Part shown: positions 15,644 to 24,887 of the stretch, in pieces
Layout: each line of letters starts with the position of its first letter
Position numbering within the stretch: the first letter of the stretch is position 1
Source: JADJSS01 sp964490845
Lineage (GTDB): Bacteria > Bacteroidota > Bacteroidia > Chitinophagales > JADIYW01
NCBI GenBank assembly: GCA_964490845.1
Contig: CAZBED010000011.1
Span: 1 to 64,000, forward strand
Direction of reading: 5' to 3'
DNA length: 64,000 nucleotides
The notes under the pieces: generated by a model
What the model saw: only the letters and a program-made list of their open reading frames with translations
Database searches by the model: none
Told to the model about the DNA's origin: nothing
Program-made: the position numbers and the translations under genes

Positions 15644-15703
15644 CCTGTCTGCCCTGTCTGCCCTGTCTGCCGACAGGCAGGCGACAGGCAGGCGACAGGC
15701 AGG
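15644..15703. repeat. Palindromic tandem repeat block (REP-like)
   Basis: Three copies of the 9-mer CCTGTCTGC (15644-15670) are followed directly by three copies of the 11-mer CGACAGGCAGG (15671-15703). The second unit contains the reverse complement of the first, so the block can fold on itself. A related CTGCCGGCAG palindrome lies upstream of hutH. It is not coding. Confidence 0.8.
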
Positions 15704-15730
15704 CACTTTGTTCGCAATGACGAAAAGCCA

Positions 15731-17338
15731 TTATTTCGCTACGGATACACTCCGGCTTTCCCGAATAACGGTTACTTTTATTTGCCCCGGATAAGTCATT
15801 TCATCCTGAATCTGTTGAGCAATTTTAAAGGAAATTTCTTCCACTTGCTTGTCATCCACTTTTTCCGCCTCTACGAGCACTCGCAACTCACGGCCAGCCT
15901 GAATCGCATAGGCTTTCTGTACCCCCTGATACGATACCGCCAGTTTCTCCAGTTCGTCGATACGCTTCATATAGCTTTCCATAATCTCACGGCGGGCTCC
16001 AGGACGAGCACCGGAAATGGCATCACAGGCCTGGATGATTGGTGAGATAATATAGGTCATTTCCATCTCGTCGTGGTGAGCACCGACGGCATTGATGATG
16101 ACGGGTGCTTCCCCGTATTTTTCACAAAGTTTGGCGCCCAATAATGCATGCGACAGTTCAGGGTCCTCGTCAGACACTTTTCCTATATCGTGCAACAATC
16201 CGGCTCGTTTGGCTATTTTAGAATTCAATCCCAGTTCACTCGCCATGATGGCGCACAAATTTGCCACCTCACGGGAGTGCTGTAATAAATTTTGACCATA
16301 CGAAGACCGGAAACGCATTTTACCCACCAGACGAATCAGTTCGGGATGCAGGCCATGTACGCCCAGGTCGATAACCGTACGCTCACCGATTTCCATAATT
16401 TGCCCTTCCAGCTGCTTTTCGGTTTTTGCCACTACCTCTTCAATGCGCGCAGGGTGAATACGGCCATCCGCTACCAGACGCTGAAGCGAAAGACGGGCTA
16501 TCTCTCTCTTATAAGCATCATATCCTGAAATGATAATCGCCTCCGGCGTATCATCAACAATAATTTCGACTCCGGTAGCCGCTTCCAGGGCGCGGATATT
16601 TCTACCCTCCCGTCCGATGATTTGCCCTTTCTGCTCATCCGAAGATAAGTTGAAGACAGACACCGTATTTTCAATGGCTGTTTCAGCAGCGGTACGCTGT
16701 ATAGACTGTATAACAATTTTCTTAGCTTCTTTATTAGCTTTGAGTTTTGCTTCATCCATTACAGCTTTGACATGTGCCATCGCATCCGACTGAGCTTTGC
16801 CTTTCAGCTGTTCCACCAATTGTGCTTTTGCCTCCTCGGCAGATAACTTAGCAACTTGCTCCAGTTTTGCCACATGTTCGGCATGTGCTTTTTCCAACTC
16901 TGCCCGTTTTTTATTGGCCAGCTCTACCTGCTCGGTCAACCGGAGTTTGATGGCTTCGTTTTCTTTTTCCTGCTTTCCGGCATTAGCCAGCTTATCTTTC
17001 AGCGACTGTTCTATTTGTTTGGCACGGTTTTCAGACTCCAGTGCTTTTCGGTTGCGTTGTTCAATTTCTTTATTGTGCTCTTCTTTTTGTTTCAGGAAAT
17101 ACTCCTTCGCTTCCATCATCTTATCTTTCTTCAATGACTCGGCGGTGGTATAAGCTTCTTTTCGGATAAGTTCCGCTTCCGCACGGGCGGTTTCCTCAAT
17201 AGATTTGGCTTTTTCTTCTGCTAATTTAGCCTCGGCCAGATGTTTATCTACATTTGCCTTGAAGATAATCTTTCCCAAGACCAGTCCTATAATCAGTGCG
17301 CCGACAGCTGCGATAATGGTAATAATAATTGGATCCAC
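15731..17338 (-). CDS. rny: Ribonuclease Y
   Basis: A 535-residue membrane-anchored endoribonuclease that starts mRNA decay. An N-terminal transmembrane helix (about residues 3-25) is followed by a long charged coiled coil (about 30-200). The KH domain has GREGRNIRALEAATGVEIIV. The HD domain has LLHDIGKV and AHHDE-type metal ligands (ELSHALLGAK, AVGAHHDEMEM). The start is GTG at 17338, chosen because it places the anchor helix at the extreme N-terminus as in other RNase Y proteins. It is downstream of zapA with a 180-bp gap. Confidence 0.96.
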   Translation of the reverse strand: MDPIIITIIAAVGALIIGLVLGKIIFKANVDKHLAEAKLAEEKAKSIEETARAEAELIRKEAYTTAESLKKDKMMEAKEYFLKQKEEHNKEIEQRNRKALESENRAKQIEQSLKDKLANAGKQEKENEAIKLRLTEQVELANKKRAELEKAHAEHVAKLEQVAKLSAEEAKAQLVEQLKGKAQSDAMAHVKAVMDEAKLKANKEAKKIVIQSIQRTAAETAIENTVSVFNLSSDEQKGQIIGREGRNIRALEAATGVEIIVDDTPEAIIISGYDAYKREIARLSLQRLVADGRIHPARIEEVVAKTEKQLEGQIMEIGERTVIDLGVHGLHPELIRLVGKMRFRSSYGQNLLQHSREVANLCAIMASELGLNSKIAKRAGLLHDIGKVSDEDPELSHALLGAKLCEKYGEAPVIINAVGAHHDEMEMTYIISPIIQACDAISGARPGARREIMESYMKRIDELEKLAVSYQGVQKAYAIQAGRELRVLVEAEKVDDKQVEEISFKIAQQIQDEMTYPGQIKVTVIRESRSVSVAK

Positions 17339-17519
17339 TGTATTGTTTTTTAAAGTTAAAAATTGTCAGCCGTTGATGCTTACGCAAAACACGGACAAAC
17401 TCATCCTCATTCACCTGCTTTTTATAAGGAAAAAGCAATCAAAACCTCGCATGAAAGTAGGCAAAATGGAATTCGCATACTTTCTATCTTTTACACAGCA
17501 ATGGATAACTCTGAACTAC
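17339..17519 (-). other. Intergenic region zapA-rny, possible structured RNA
   Basis: A 181-bp non-coding gap. On the minus strand it holds a hairpin TGCTTTTT/AAAAAGCA in its middle and runs straight from the zapA stop codon. 6S RNA commonly lies beside zapA in many bacteria, and the length would suit. However, I could not find the long closing stem of a 6S RNA by eye. Confidence 0.2.
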
Positions 17520-17816
17520 TCAGAATAAAGTGATACCGAGTGACTTGTCAAGCATAGCTTCCAGTTCATCGAGTTTGGAGTCGATATTGGCGTTAGTCGC
17601 TTTATTTTTATGTTGCAATGCTTCGGCGGTCGACTGCAGGGCAATCATGGACAGAAAATCCTGACGGTCGCGCGTGAGCAATGTTTTCTGATATTCGGCA
17701 ATTTTATCATTGATATCTTTGGCGGCCTGGCGAACATAGCCTTCTTCATCGGAGGACACTTTCAGCTTATAGGGCCTTCCTGCTATTAATAGATTTATAT
17801 TGAGTTGTTCTGCCAT
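17520..17816 (-). CDS. zapA: Cell division protein ZapA
   Basis: A 98-residue ZapA, which binds and bundles FtsZ at the division ring. The N-terminal globular part NINLLIAGRPYKLKVSSDEEGYVRQAAKDIN matches the family opening. A C-terminal coiled coil follows, with FLSMIALQSTAEALQ. It starts one base after the stop of the upstream coiled-coil gene. The pheT, coiled-coil gene, zapA order is common in Bacteroidota. Confidence 0.9.
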   Translation of the reverse strand: MAEQLNINLLIAGRPYKLKVSSDEEGYVRQAAKDINDKIAEYQKTLLTRDRQDFLSMIALQSTAEALQHKNKATNANIDSKLDELEAMLDKSLGITLF

Positions 17817-17817
17817 C

Positions 17818-18108
17818 TTACTGTATCAATTTTGCCAAACAGTCGTCTATTTCTTCCATAAACTCCTTCAACTGTTGCTTGGTAACTGCTCTTTCCTTCT
17901 CGGATAAATGCACTTCTTTTGCTGCTTTTATATATTGTATTTGTTCGTTTAAACTTTCTTTTTCTTTGTTTTGTTCAATAATCTTATTTTCCAACTGCAG
18001 AATCTTGTGCTGAAAAGCAACCTGTTGCTCCTCCAACTTTTGATTCTTGTCTAAAATTAGCTGAATTTTTTTAAAAATCCGCTCCCATTTTTCATCAATT
18101 TTTGCCAT
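17818..18108 (-). CDS. Coiled-coil protein between pheT and zapA
   Basis: A 96-residue, almost wholly coiled-coil, highly charged protein (EKWERIFKKIQLILDKNQKLEEQ and onward) with no signal peptide. There is one base between it and both neighbours, so it is co-transcribed and possibly coupled with zapA. By position and structure it could be a ZapB-like division-ring partner, but there is no diagnostic motif. Confidence 0.8.
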   Translation of the reverse strand: MAKIDEKWERIFKKIQLILDKNQKLEEQQVAFQHKILQLENKIIEQNKEKESLNEQIQYIKAAKEVHLSEKERAVTKQQLKEFMEEIDDCLAKLIQ

Positions 18109-18109
18109 A

Positions 18110-20572
18110 CTAACGAATTACAGCGTTTAATTGTGTTTGGTATTGCTCCATCAGTTTTTTCATAACACCATCAATATCAACATCCTGAAGCGTTTTTGCA
18201 TCATCTCTGAAGGTAAAACTGACGGCATACGACTTATTGTCTTTACCTATTTTTTCATCTTCATAGATGTCAAACAACTCAATATTACGCAAAATTTTCT
18301 TTCCATATTTCTCCGCAATGGATTTTACTTCAGCAAATTTCACTTTTTTATCCAATAAAAGAGCTAAATCACGTTTTACAGCGGGGTATTTCGAAATTTC
18401 CTGATAATAAGTCGTTACTTTGGACGCTGCAGCCAGAACAGCATCCCAGTTAAAATCCGCAAAAAATACCTCCTGTTTTATGTCCGTCAGTTTGCAGTGA
18501 GCCGCATGCACCTTCCCAAACTGCACTAACTCTGCCCCTTTTCTGTAAACCAGTGAATAATTGAACATATCCGACAATTCATTTTCTGTTGTTTCAATAT
18601 CCGTAATACCCAACTTCCCTAAAATGGTGTCCACAATGGATTTCAGAAAATAAAAGTCTGATTTTCTGGAAGTGGTAGTCCAATTGGAAGCGGTGGTATT
18701 GCCGGAAACAAAAATAGCCAAATGGTTCTTCTCTTTATATTGCTTCAATCCGTTACTTTCATTATCTGTACTTCCGCTGCGGTGGTAGGTCTTCCCAAAC
18801 TCAAATAATTTGACATTTGAATTTTTGTGGTTGATATTGTGCGCTACACTCTCCAGGCCGGTAAACAGCATATTATTACGCAAAATATCTAACTCTACAT
18901 TTATGGAGCTCAGCAACTTAATCCATGAATCTGAAGAAGTACTTAAAGATGATTGATACTTTGATTTGGTAACGGAATTATTCATCATCTCGTAAAAACC
19001 CAAGTTCACCAGCACATCCGCTATATTATTGTATAGCTTATCCGCATCAAATGGCTTAGAGAAATTGACAGATGCATTTAATTTTGCAGGAATTGGAATG
19101 TTGTTTACTCCGTAAATTCGGATAATTTCTTCGATAACATCGGCTTCACGACGTACGTCCGTACGGTAGGGAGGCACCAGTACCGTCCATAAATCTTCTT
19201 TCTTTTCCTCTACCCTTATATCCAGGAGATTCAAAATTCGTTGAGTATCCTCAACAGGAATGGATACTCCGGTCAATCGTTTCAGATGATGAAGTGATAA
19301 ATCAACACTAAAGTAAGAGTTTAATAAATTAAATTTATCTGATTGTATATCAATTATTTCAGACACGATTTCACCTCCTGCAATAACCTGTATCATTTGT
19401 GCGGCACGCTTCAAGGCTAACAGTGTTACTGCCGGGTCTACTCCTTTCTCGAAATGGGTAGCCGCCTCCGTACGAAGCCCGTGGCGGGTGGAGGTTCGGC
19501 GAATCGTTTTAGGGTCAAAATAAGCAGACTCCAGAAAAATAGCTTTAGTGCTATCCTTCACCCCTGAGGTGGCACCACCATATACACCACCGATACACAT
19601 GCCATTACCTTCTCCATCACATATCATTAAATCTTCAGCATGAAGCTCTATAGTATTGTTATCCAGTGTAATAAACTTCGTTTTATCGGGCAGGTTCTGT
19701 ATAACCACCTTGTTTCCTCTGATTTCCATCAAATCGAATGCGTGTAGCGGCTGGCCCAATTCATGCAGGACGAAGTTGGTGATATCCACTACATTATTAA
19801 TTGGTTTTTGACCAATCGCTTTAAGCCTGTTCTTTAGCCAGGTAGGGGAATCGGCAACTTTAATATTTTGAATGACTATGCCGGCATACCTCGGGCAGGC
19901 ATCCCGGTTTTTAATTTCTATTTGTATTGAACTGTTTGATTTTAAATTACTTAAACTTATATCTGGAAGTTTAACTTTACACTCACTTCGATTTCTGAAA
20001 CTAATAGCTGCGGCCAAATCACGGGCTACACCTAGATGAGAAAATGCGTCTGTTCTGTTAGGTGTCAGCCCAATCTCTATAACAGTATCATTTTCAACTC
20101 CAAATAAATCGGCTACTGAACTTCCGGTTGGAGTAGATGCATCTAAAACCAGAATACCGTCATGTGAACTTCCTAAGCCAATTTCATCTTCAGCGCAAAT
20201 CATTCCGCTAGACTCCACCCCTCTTATTTTTGCCTTTTTGATTTCAAACGGCTCTCCGGCCGATGGGAACAACTTGGTACCGACCAATGCGACTATGACT
20301 TTCTGGCCTGCCGCAACATTTGGTGCACCGCAAACAATCTGCAGGGTTTCGGAACCGGTATCCACCTTGCAAACAGACAACTTATCTGCATCCGGGTGTT
20401 TTTCCTTTTCCAGTACATTTCCAACCACCAAGCCCTTCAATCCTCCTTTCACAGATTCATAAGGTTCCATACTTTCTACTTCCAGACCGATATCCGTCAG
20501 CAGGTCCTTTAATTCATCATTAGATAATTCAATGTCAATATATTGCTTCAGCCAGTTTAAAGAGATTGTCAT
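18110..20572 (-). CDS. pheT: Phenylalanine--tRNA ligase beta subunit
   Basis: An 820-residue beta chain of the heterotetrameric PheRS, cytosolic. The order is an N-terminal TISLNWLKQYIDI block, a tRNA-binding OB-fold (about residues 40-155: HPDADKLSVCKVDTG, QIVCGAPNVAAGQKVIVA), and the B3/4 editing domain with NRTDAFSHLGVARDLAA. The B5 domain follows (YFSVDLSLHHLKRLTG). The C-terminal FDX-ACB anticodon-binding domain has KYPAVKRDLALLLDKKV and SYAVSFTFRDDAKTL. Length is normal. The alpha subunit is not in the window. Confidence 0.97.
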   Translation of the reverse strand: MTISLNWLKQYIDIELSNDELKDLLTDIGLEVESMEPYESVKGGLKGLVVGNVLEKEKHPDADKLSVCKVDTGSETLQIVCGAPNVAAGQKVIVALVGTKLFPSAGEPFEIKKAKIRGVESSGMICAEDEIGLGSSHDGILVLDASTPTGSSVADLFGVENDTVIEIGLTPNRTDAFSHLGVARDLAAAISFRNRSECKVKLPDISLSNLKSNSSIQIEIKNRDACPRYAGIVIQNIKVADSPTWLKNRLKAIGQKPINNVVDITNFVLHELGQPLHAFDLMEIRGNKVVIQNLPDKTKFITLDNNTIELHAEDLMICDGEGNGMCIGGVYGGATSGVKDSTKAIFLESAYFDPKTIRRTSTRHGLRTEAATHFEKGVDPAVTLLALKRAAQMIQVIAGGEIVSEIIDIQSDKFNLLNSYFSVDLSLHHLKRLTGVSIPVEDTQRILNLLDIRVEEKKEDLWTVLVPPYRTDVRREADVIEEIIRIYGVNNIPIPAKLNASVNFSKPFDADKLYNNIADVLVNLGFYEMMNNSVTKSKYQSSLSTSSDSWIKLLSSINVELDILRNNMLFTGLESVAHNINHKNSNVKLFEFGKTYHRSGSTDNESNGLKQYKEKNHLAIFVSGNTTASNWTTTSRKSDFYFLKSIVDTILGKLGITDIETTENELSDMFNYSLVYRKGAELVQFGKVHAAHCKLTDIKQEVFFADFNWDAVLAAASKVTTYYQEISKYPAVKRDLALLLDKKVKFAEVKSIAEKYGKKILRNIELFDIYEDEKIGKDNKSYAVSFTFRDDAKTLQDVDIDGVMKKLMEQYQTQLNAVIR

Positions 20573-20660
20573 AACAGAAAAATACTTTTAAAAAAATAAA
20601 AGTAAGGATATTCCTGAGTTTTTTGAAAAGTATGGATTAATTTTAAGGAAAATATAATTT

Positions 20661-21323
20661 ATGAAAGGGTTTGTTTATTTTACTATGATTGCTTTAGCTG
20701 CGTTCCATTTTTCCTGTACCAAGAAGAGTTGTGAGTCCAATAATACAGGTAGTATTATGATTCACAACGACGGCACCTTTATGCCGGATGGTGTGGCAGA
20801 TTTTTACAAAGGCCCAACTAAGCTTGCTTCGGTTAATAAAGGCGAAACGGTAACTGTGGATGGTATTTTTGTCGGGGAATTTACATTAACCGTAAAACAA
20901 GGGGCAGATACTATTTATCAGGATTTGGATACCATTAATCAATGTGAAACTACACATCACTTCACCAGTGTATTTTTGCCTGTATCTGACAAGCGGTTAA
21001 AGAAAAACATTCAGCCGTTGACAAATGTGCTGAACAAAATCAACCAACTAAATTTATACAGTTTTGAATACAACAAACCAGTCGGCAAATCATTCCTCCC
21101 TTCCGGAACGCATTATGGTTTTATGGCTCAGGAGTTAAAAGAAGTGTATCCGTCATTCGTTGTATTGAATTCAAACGGATACTATTCAGTCAATTACCAG
21201 GAAATGATTCCTGTTTTGACAAAAGGCATACAGGAACAACAGCAACAGATTGAAGACTTGAAAAAAGAAGTGGCTGAACTGAAAAGCATCCTGAAACAAC
21301 AACAGGCTGTTGCAATGAAATAA
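20661..21323 (+). CDS. Lipoprotein with C-terminal S74 intramolecular chaperone domain
   Basis: A 220-residue protein. A lipoprotein signal (AAFHFSC, Cys19) is followed by a small beta-rich region (about 30-100). An intramolecular chaperone/peptidase S74 domain starts at SDKRLKKNI (Ser109), then LYSFEYNKP, HYGFMAQELKEVYPSFV and YYSVNYQEMIPVL. A terminal coiled coil ends in EQQQQIEDLKKEVAEL. S74 domains trimerise phage tail spikes and cut themselves off at the Ser of SDxxxK. Here one sits on a lipid-anchored cell protein, which suggests a trimeric surface fibre. Confidence 0.82.
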   Translation: MKGFVYFTMIALAAFHFSCTKKSCESNNTGSIMIHNDGTFMPDGVADFYKGPTKLASVNKGETVTVDGIFVGEFTLTVKQGADTIYQDLDTINQCETTHHFTSVFLPVSDKRLKKNIQPLTNVLNKINQLNLYSFEYNKPVGKSFLPSGTHYGFMAQELKEVYPSFVVLNSNGYYSVNYQEMIPVLTKGIQEQQQQIEDLKKEVAELKSILKQQQAVAMK

Positions 21324-21329
21324 CGAATT

Positions 21330-21857
21330 ATGTCCTTTGATTTCCATTCTTTAGCAGATATTTCCATAAGAAGTACCGCTGTTTATGTATTTATGATTGT
21401 GGCATTCCGCATCTTCGGAAAACGGGAGTTGTCTCAGCTTTCCATTGCCGATTTGGTACTGATTGTGTTGATTAGCAATGCCGTGCAGAATGCGATGGTC
21501 GGCGATAATACTACCTTATTAGGTGGCTTAACTGCCGCAGCCGTACTGTTTGTCCTCAACCTCGCTTTGGGATTCCTTATGTATAAATTTAAAGGAATCC
21601 GGAAACTGGTGCAGTCAGAACCGGTAACACTGATATACGACGGCAAGGTCATTGAAACCAATCTGGAAAAAGTATTACTCTCTAATGACGAACTTCAGGC
21701 GGCTGTCCGGGAGCATGGGGTAGCCGAATGCAAAGATGTAAAATTAGCTATATTGGAAGTGGACGGCAATATCAGCGTTATTTCCGGAGATGCACATAGT
21801 CTGAAGCGTACCCAGTACAAACGAAAGCGGCATCATAAGACTATGCAGGATATCTAA
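21330..21857 (+). CDS. DUF421 (YetF-like) membrane protein
   Basis: A 175-residue protein with three N-terminal membrane helices (AVYVFMIVAFRIFGKRELSQ, LVLIVLISNAVQNAM, VLFVLNLALGFLMYKF). A cytosolic domain follows, with SEPVTLIYDGKVIETNLEK. These are family features of DUF421/YetF proteins, whose role is not well defined. It starts 6 bp after the S74 lipoprotein gene. Confidence 0.88.
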   Translation: MSFDFHSLADISIRSTAVYVFMIVAFRIFGKRELSQLSIADLVLIVLISNAVQNAMVGDNTTLLGGLTAAAVLFVLNLALGFLMYKFKGIRKLVQSEPVTLIYDGKVIETNLEKVLLSNDELQAAVREHGVAECKDVKLAILEVDGNISVISGDAHSLKRTQYKRKRHHKTMQDI

Positions 21858-21861
21858 ACAG

Positions 21862-22323
21862 TTACAACAACTTCTTCAACAGTACAATTTGCCCCAGGTG
21901 GTAATGAAGATGAGAAACCTGTCCATGCAAATTACGATACGCGGATGTTCCTCCTTCAAAAATTGGCTGATTCAGTATGCTATCCTCTTTTGATGCCACT
22001 GTTGTTTCCAAAAAAATAAATGAATCCATAAATGCTGCTTTAAGCGCTTCCCACTTCGATTCCGAAAGAAAATTAATGACCGGAAAATCCTCTTCTTTTT
22101 CAGGTTGATAATCTTCACCATTCAGTCGCCGGGCAATAACCATATTCCAGCAGGTAAGATGCGCCGTCAATTCAGCTATATTGAGATGATTTGCATGTAT
22201 TCTTTTTACCGCCTGCTCGGCGGTAATACCGTGAAGCGCGGTTTCCGTATTAATACCAGTCCAGTTATTTCCGGTGGCAGTTTCTTTAATCAATGTGGCT
22301 ATTCCTTTTATTGAATCATTCAT
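21862..22323 (-). CDS. DinB-superfamily protein
   Basis: A 153-residue four-helix-bundle protein. The metal-ligand pattern of DinB proteins is visible as His in HANHLNIAELTAHLTCWNM and a C-terminal HGQVSHLHYHLGQIVLLKKLL. DinB/YfiT-type enzymes include bacillithiol or mycothiol S-transferases, but the substrate is not evident here. It is convergent with the DUF421 gene, 4 bp apart. Confidence 0.82.
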   Translation of the reverse strand: MNDSIKGIATLIKETATGNNWTGINTETALHGITAEQAVKRIHANHLNIAELTAHLTCWNMVIARRLNGEDYQPEKEEDFPVINFLSESKWEALKAAFMDSFIFLETTVASKEDSILNQPIFEGGTSAYRNLHGQVSHLHYHLGQIVLLKKLL

Positions 22324-22447
22324 AACTATTGATTTATAGTATTGAATTCCTGTAACTTACAAAATAAAAGATAGTAAAACATACCTACAATTTAATAAAT
22401 CTGTATTTTAGATATATCGAAGATAAAACTAATTTTAAGATAAAAAC

Positions 22448-23401
22448 ATGAGAAAAATAAGTGTCTTTTACATTGGATTTCTTATTTGCAGCATATTTGT
22501 CCGTTGTAAAAAAGAGCCGACAACAGATGTCTCCTATCAGCTGGATTCCGTTATCGTCGGTACAGTAGACACTTTGGGAGTGTATACACGAGGACTCGCA
22601 CTGTCAGCAGATACCGGTAATGCATCATTTTTATCAGCTGCATTGAATACCGGCATTCCTCAGCTCATTTACAGACACCATTCAGACAGCATTATTACAG
22701 AATTACACACAGAATCCTGCGCCAACTCCCCAAACACAGAATTATTGAATTATTCGGTCATTATCTCCGATAAATTCGATTTAAGCTACCATGCCAGTAA
22801 GATTGGATGTTACGGACAGGATGGCTTAATCGTTTATAATCAGTCAATGCAATACAACGGACAGCAAAGATTGGAGTCAGAACTTAATTATTATTATTTT
22901 ATGGTTGGAGGCGGATTCCTTAATGAAGCGATAGAGAAAAATAGTTATTTATTTTCCGGTTCTACACTGAGTGCCATACAAACATCCTATAAAGAATATA
23001 CAAACGACAGATCTGATTCTCTAATGTATTCCGTTGTAAACTCTTTCTCTTACACACATTATTACAAGAATCAGAAAGCGTTGATTGGAATAGATGTAAA
23101 TGACCTGATACTGAACCTTATCATTCAATATACACCCTGGCTCAACTACACATTTCCGCTGATTATCAGCAATACAGCAGGTTATCGAACAAAATCAGAT
23201 TTTCTTATTGAGCATATTCATTTCCCAATGATACCTTATACCAACATTATTCCCAACTACGAGGCAAACTCACTGCTGAAGGATAGTGATATATTTGTAG
23301 AATACACTTTCGACATGGAACACGCTGACAGAATCCGAACAATGACCATCCGGCCAGATACAGGAGATGCTACACGTTATACCTTTATCTATAAAGATTA
23401 A
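22448..23401 (+). CDS. Lipoprotein of unknown function
   Basis: A 317-residue protein with a lipoprotein signal peptide (lipobox IFVRCKKEP, Cys20). The rest looks like beta-rich secreted protein with many Tyr, Ser and Asn residues and a C-terminal strand RYTFIYKD. That end is typical of Bacteroidota DUF4595-like or DUF5017-like lipoproteins, but I cannot assign a family. Its stop overlaps the convergent hutG-like gene by 4 bp. Confidence 0.72.
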   Translation: MRKISVFYIGFLICSIFVRCKKEPTTDVSYQLDSVIVGTVDTLGVYTRGLALSADTGNASFLSAALNTGIPQLIYRHHSDSIITELHTESCANSPNTELLNYSVIISDKFDLSYHASKIGCYGQDGLIVYNQSMQYNGQQRLESELNYYYFMVGGGFLNEAIEKNSYLFSGSTLSAIQTSYKEYTNDRSDSLMYSVVNSFSYTHYYKNQKALIGIDVNDLILNLIIQYTPWLNYTFPLIISNTAGYRTKSDFLIEHIHFPMIPYTNIIPNYEANSLLKDSDIFVEYTFDMEHADRIRTMTIRPDTGDATRYTFIYKD

Positions 23402-24426
23402 CTTACCGCTTTCACAAAATCGCTGACGAGGTAAGCAATCAGCTTTCCCGCAGTGGAAGATTTCAGTCCGTTGTCCAGTTCCGAGGCGCCCTCACAAATA
23501 TGGAGATAGGCGATTTTATTTGCGGAAGCTGCCAGATGCACAAACTGACGTGCCTGTAAAACAGTAACTCCACAGGGCGAAACAGCGCTGGATAACACAT
23601 TCTCTATCGCATCAAGATCTACCTCTATACCAGTGTATCCTGATTTTGTGAATTCCATCAACTGGTTGACCGCGTCACCAAACGAATTTGTTTCTCTTAC
23701 AGCCATATCCTCATAAAAATGTGTCTGTATATTCTTATTCTTATGAATCAGCTTCATCATGGACTGTGTCATATAATTTTCATGCAACCCTACTATTCCG
23801 TATTTATTTAAATAGCCGTCCTGCATGGCATAGGAAAACCCGTTTCCGGAATGCCGTCCTTCCAAAGCTCGAAAATCTGCGTGTGCATCTAAGTTGATGA
23901 CATTTATTTTCGGCGTTTTTATTTTTCCGACTGTCAACAAACCTTCTGCTGCACCTTTAATATTGCCATACGCATTATTATGTCCGCCGCCTATGATAAC
24001 AGGGATTTTCCCGGCGGCCACAATTTGTTTGATACACTCTGCAACTTGCCTGTCCATAGCGGCCACTACTTCCCGAAGGTATTCAACCGGTTTATCTTTT
24101 ATTTTCTTCTGATATTCAGAAAAATCAAAATATCCCAGCAAGAGCAATTGTTCGGCATCCAGAAACTGATTATGCTGAATATTGAAAAAGGATTGTAAAA
24201 AAGAATTCCATACGGTATGAGTGCCGCCGGTACCCAAATTTGCTTTTACACCTATATCTTCAGGGATACCAATGATTATAAACTGTGCTCCGGATTGCCC
24301 GATTTCCTTTTTCCATTGCTTAGGATTGGTAATCGCCTGTATCTTCTGCCCGGCTTTGGTTTCACCATTCCTTATTTTGGTGTATGCCAAATGATTTTCT
24401 TTCCGGTAAAAGACAAAATGCTGCAT
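23398..24426 (-). CDS. hutG: Formimidoylglutamase (arginase family)
   Basis: A 342-residue ureohydrolase-fold protein. Mn-binding motifs are GGGHNNAYGN (about 147), NLDAHADFRALEGRHSGNGF (about 178) and EVDLDAIE (about 270). Hydrolysis of N-formimidoyl-glutamate to glutamate and formamide is the last step of histidine breakdown. hutI, hutU and hutH lie further upstream on the same strand. The family also includes arginase and agmatinase, so the role rests on that hut context. Confidence 0.82.
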   Translation of the reverse strand: MQHFVFYRKENHLAYTKIRNGETKAGQKIQAITNPKQWKKEIGQSGAQFIIIGIPEDIGVKANLGTGGTHTVWNSFLQSFFNIQHNQFLDAEQLLLLGYFDFSEYQKKIKDKPVEYLREVVAAMDRQVAECIKQIVAAGKIPVIIGGGHNNAYGNIKGAAEGLLTVGKIKTPKINVINLDAHADFRALEGRHSGNGFSYAMQDGYLNKYGIVGLHENYMTQSMMKLIHKNKNIQTHFYEDMAVRETNSFGDAVNQLMEFTKSGYTGIEVDLDAIENVLSSAVSPCGVTVLQARQFVHLAASANKIAYLHICEGASELDNGLKSSTAGKLIAYLVSDFVKAVS

Positions 24427-24473
24427 TTATCAAAGATAGGAAATACTGCAATTAAATAACAGTAATGTGTAAA

Positions 24474-24887
24474 TTATGCTTCCTGGTATTGTTCTTCTTT
24501 TTTAAAGACCCAGAATTTCTGCAGGGTGAAGTTAAATCCGAGCGATACGACTAAGTCCACCAATATACGGCTGATTTTATAGTCTATGAAGAAATTCTCC
24601 GTAATGAAATAGGTACCGAATGATTTCAGTGTGATACTGCCCAATACTACCAGATAAAATTTTAACAGCTGCGACGTCAGGCCTGTTTGTTTACTCTGGA
24701 AAGTCCAGTATCTGTTGATAGAAAAATTGATAATGGCACCTAACAAACCACTGATGATGATAGACTCTGCATAATACACTTTAAAAAGTTCCGTACAGAT
24801 GATCATGATGGCATAATCTGACATGCCGCCCACAAATGCGGAAAATTGCGCTTTACCAAAGGTCAGTATGTGTTCTTTCTTAAACAT
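24474..24887 (-). CDS. GtrA-family membrane protein
   Basis: A 137-residue protein with four membrane helices and the GtrA pattern GAIINFSINRYWTF and GFNFTLQKFWVFKK. GtrA proteins are thought to help flip or transfer lipid-linked sugars. It overlaps the upstream CDP-alcohol phosphatidyltransferase by 8 bp, so both are translationally coupled and may act in one membrane-lipid or glycolipid pathway. Confidence 0.88.
   Translation of the reverse strand: MFKKEHILTFGKAQFSAFVGGMSDYAIMIICTELFKVYYAESIIISGLLGAIINFSINRYWTFQSKQTGLTSQLLKFYLVVLGSITLKSFGTYFITENFFIDYKISRILVDLVVSLGFNFTLQKFWVFKKEEQYQEA

Noticed and set aside
15644..15703. Short direct repeats as CRISPR
   Set aside because: Units of 9 and 11 bp without spacers, and no cas gene in the window.
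16797..17153. Plus-strand Ser/Cys/Phe-rich open frame opposite rny
   Set aside because: It is a mirror of the rny coiled-coil codons and has no start context or domain.
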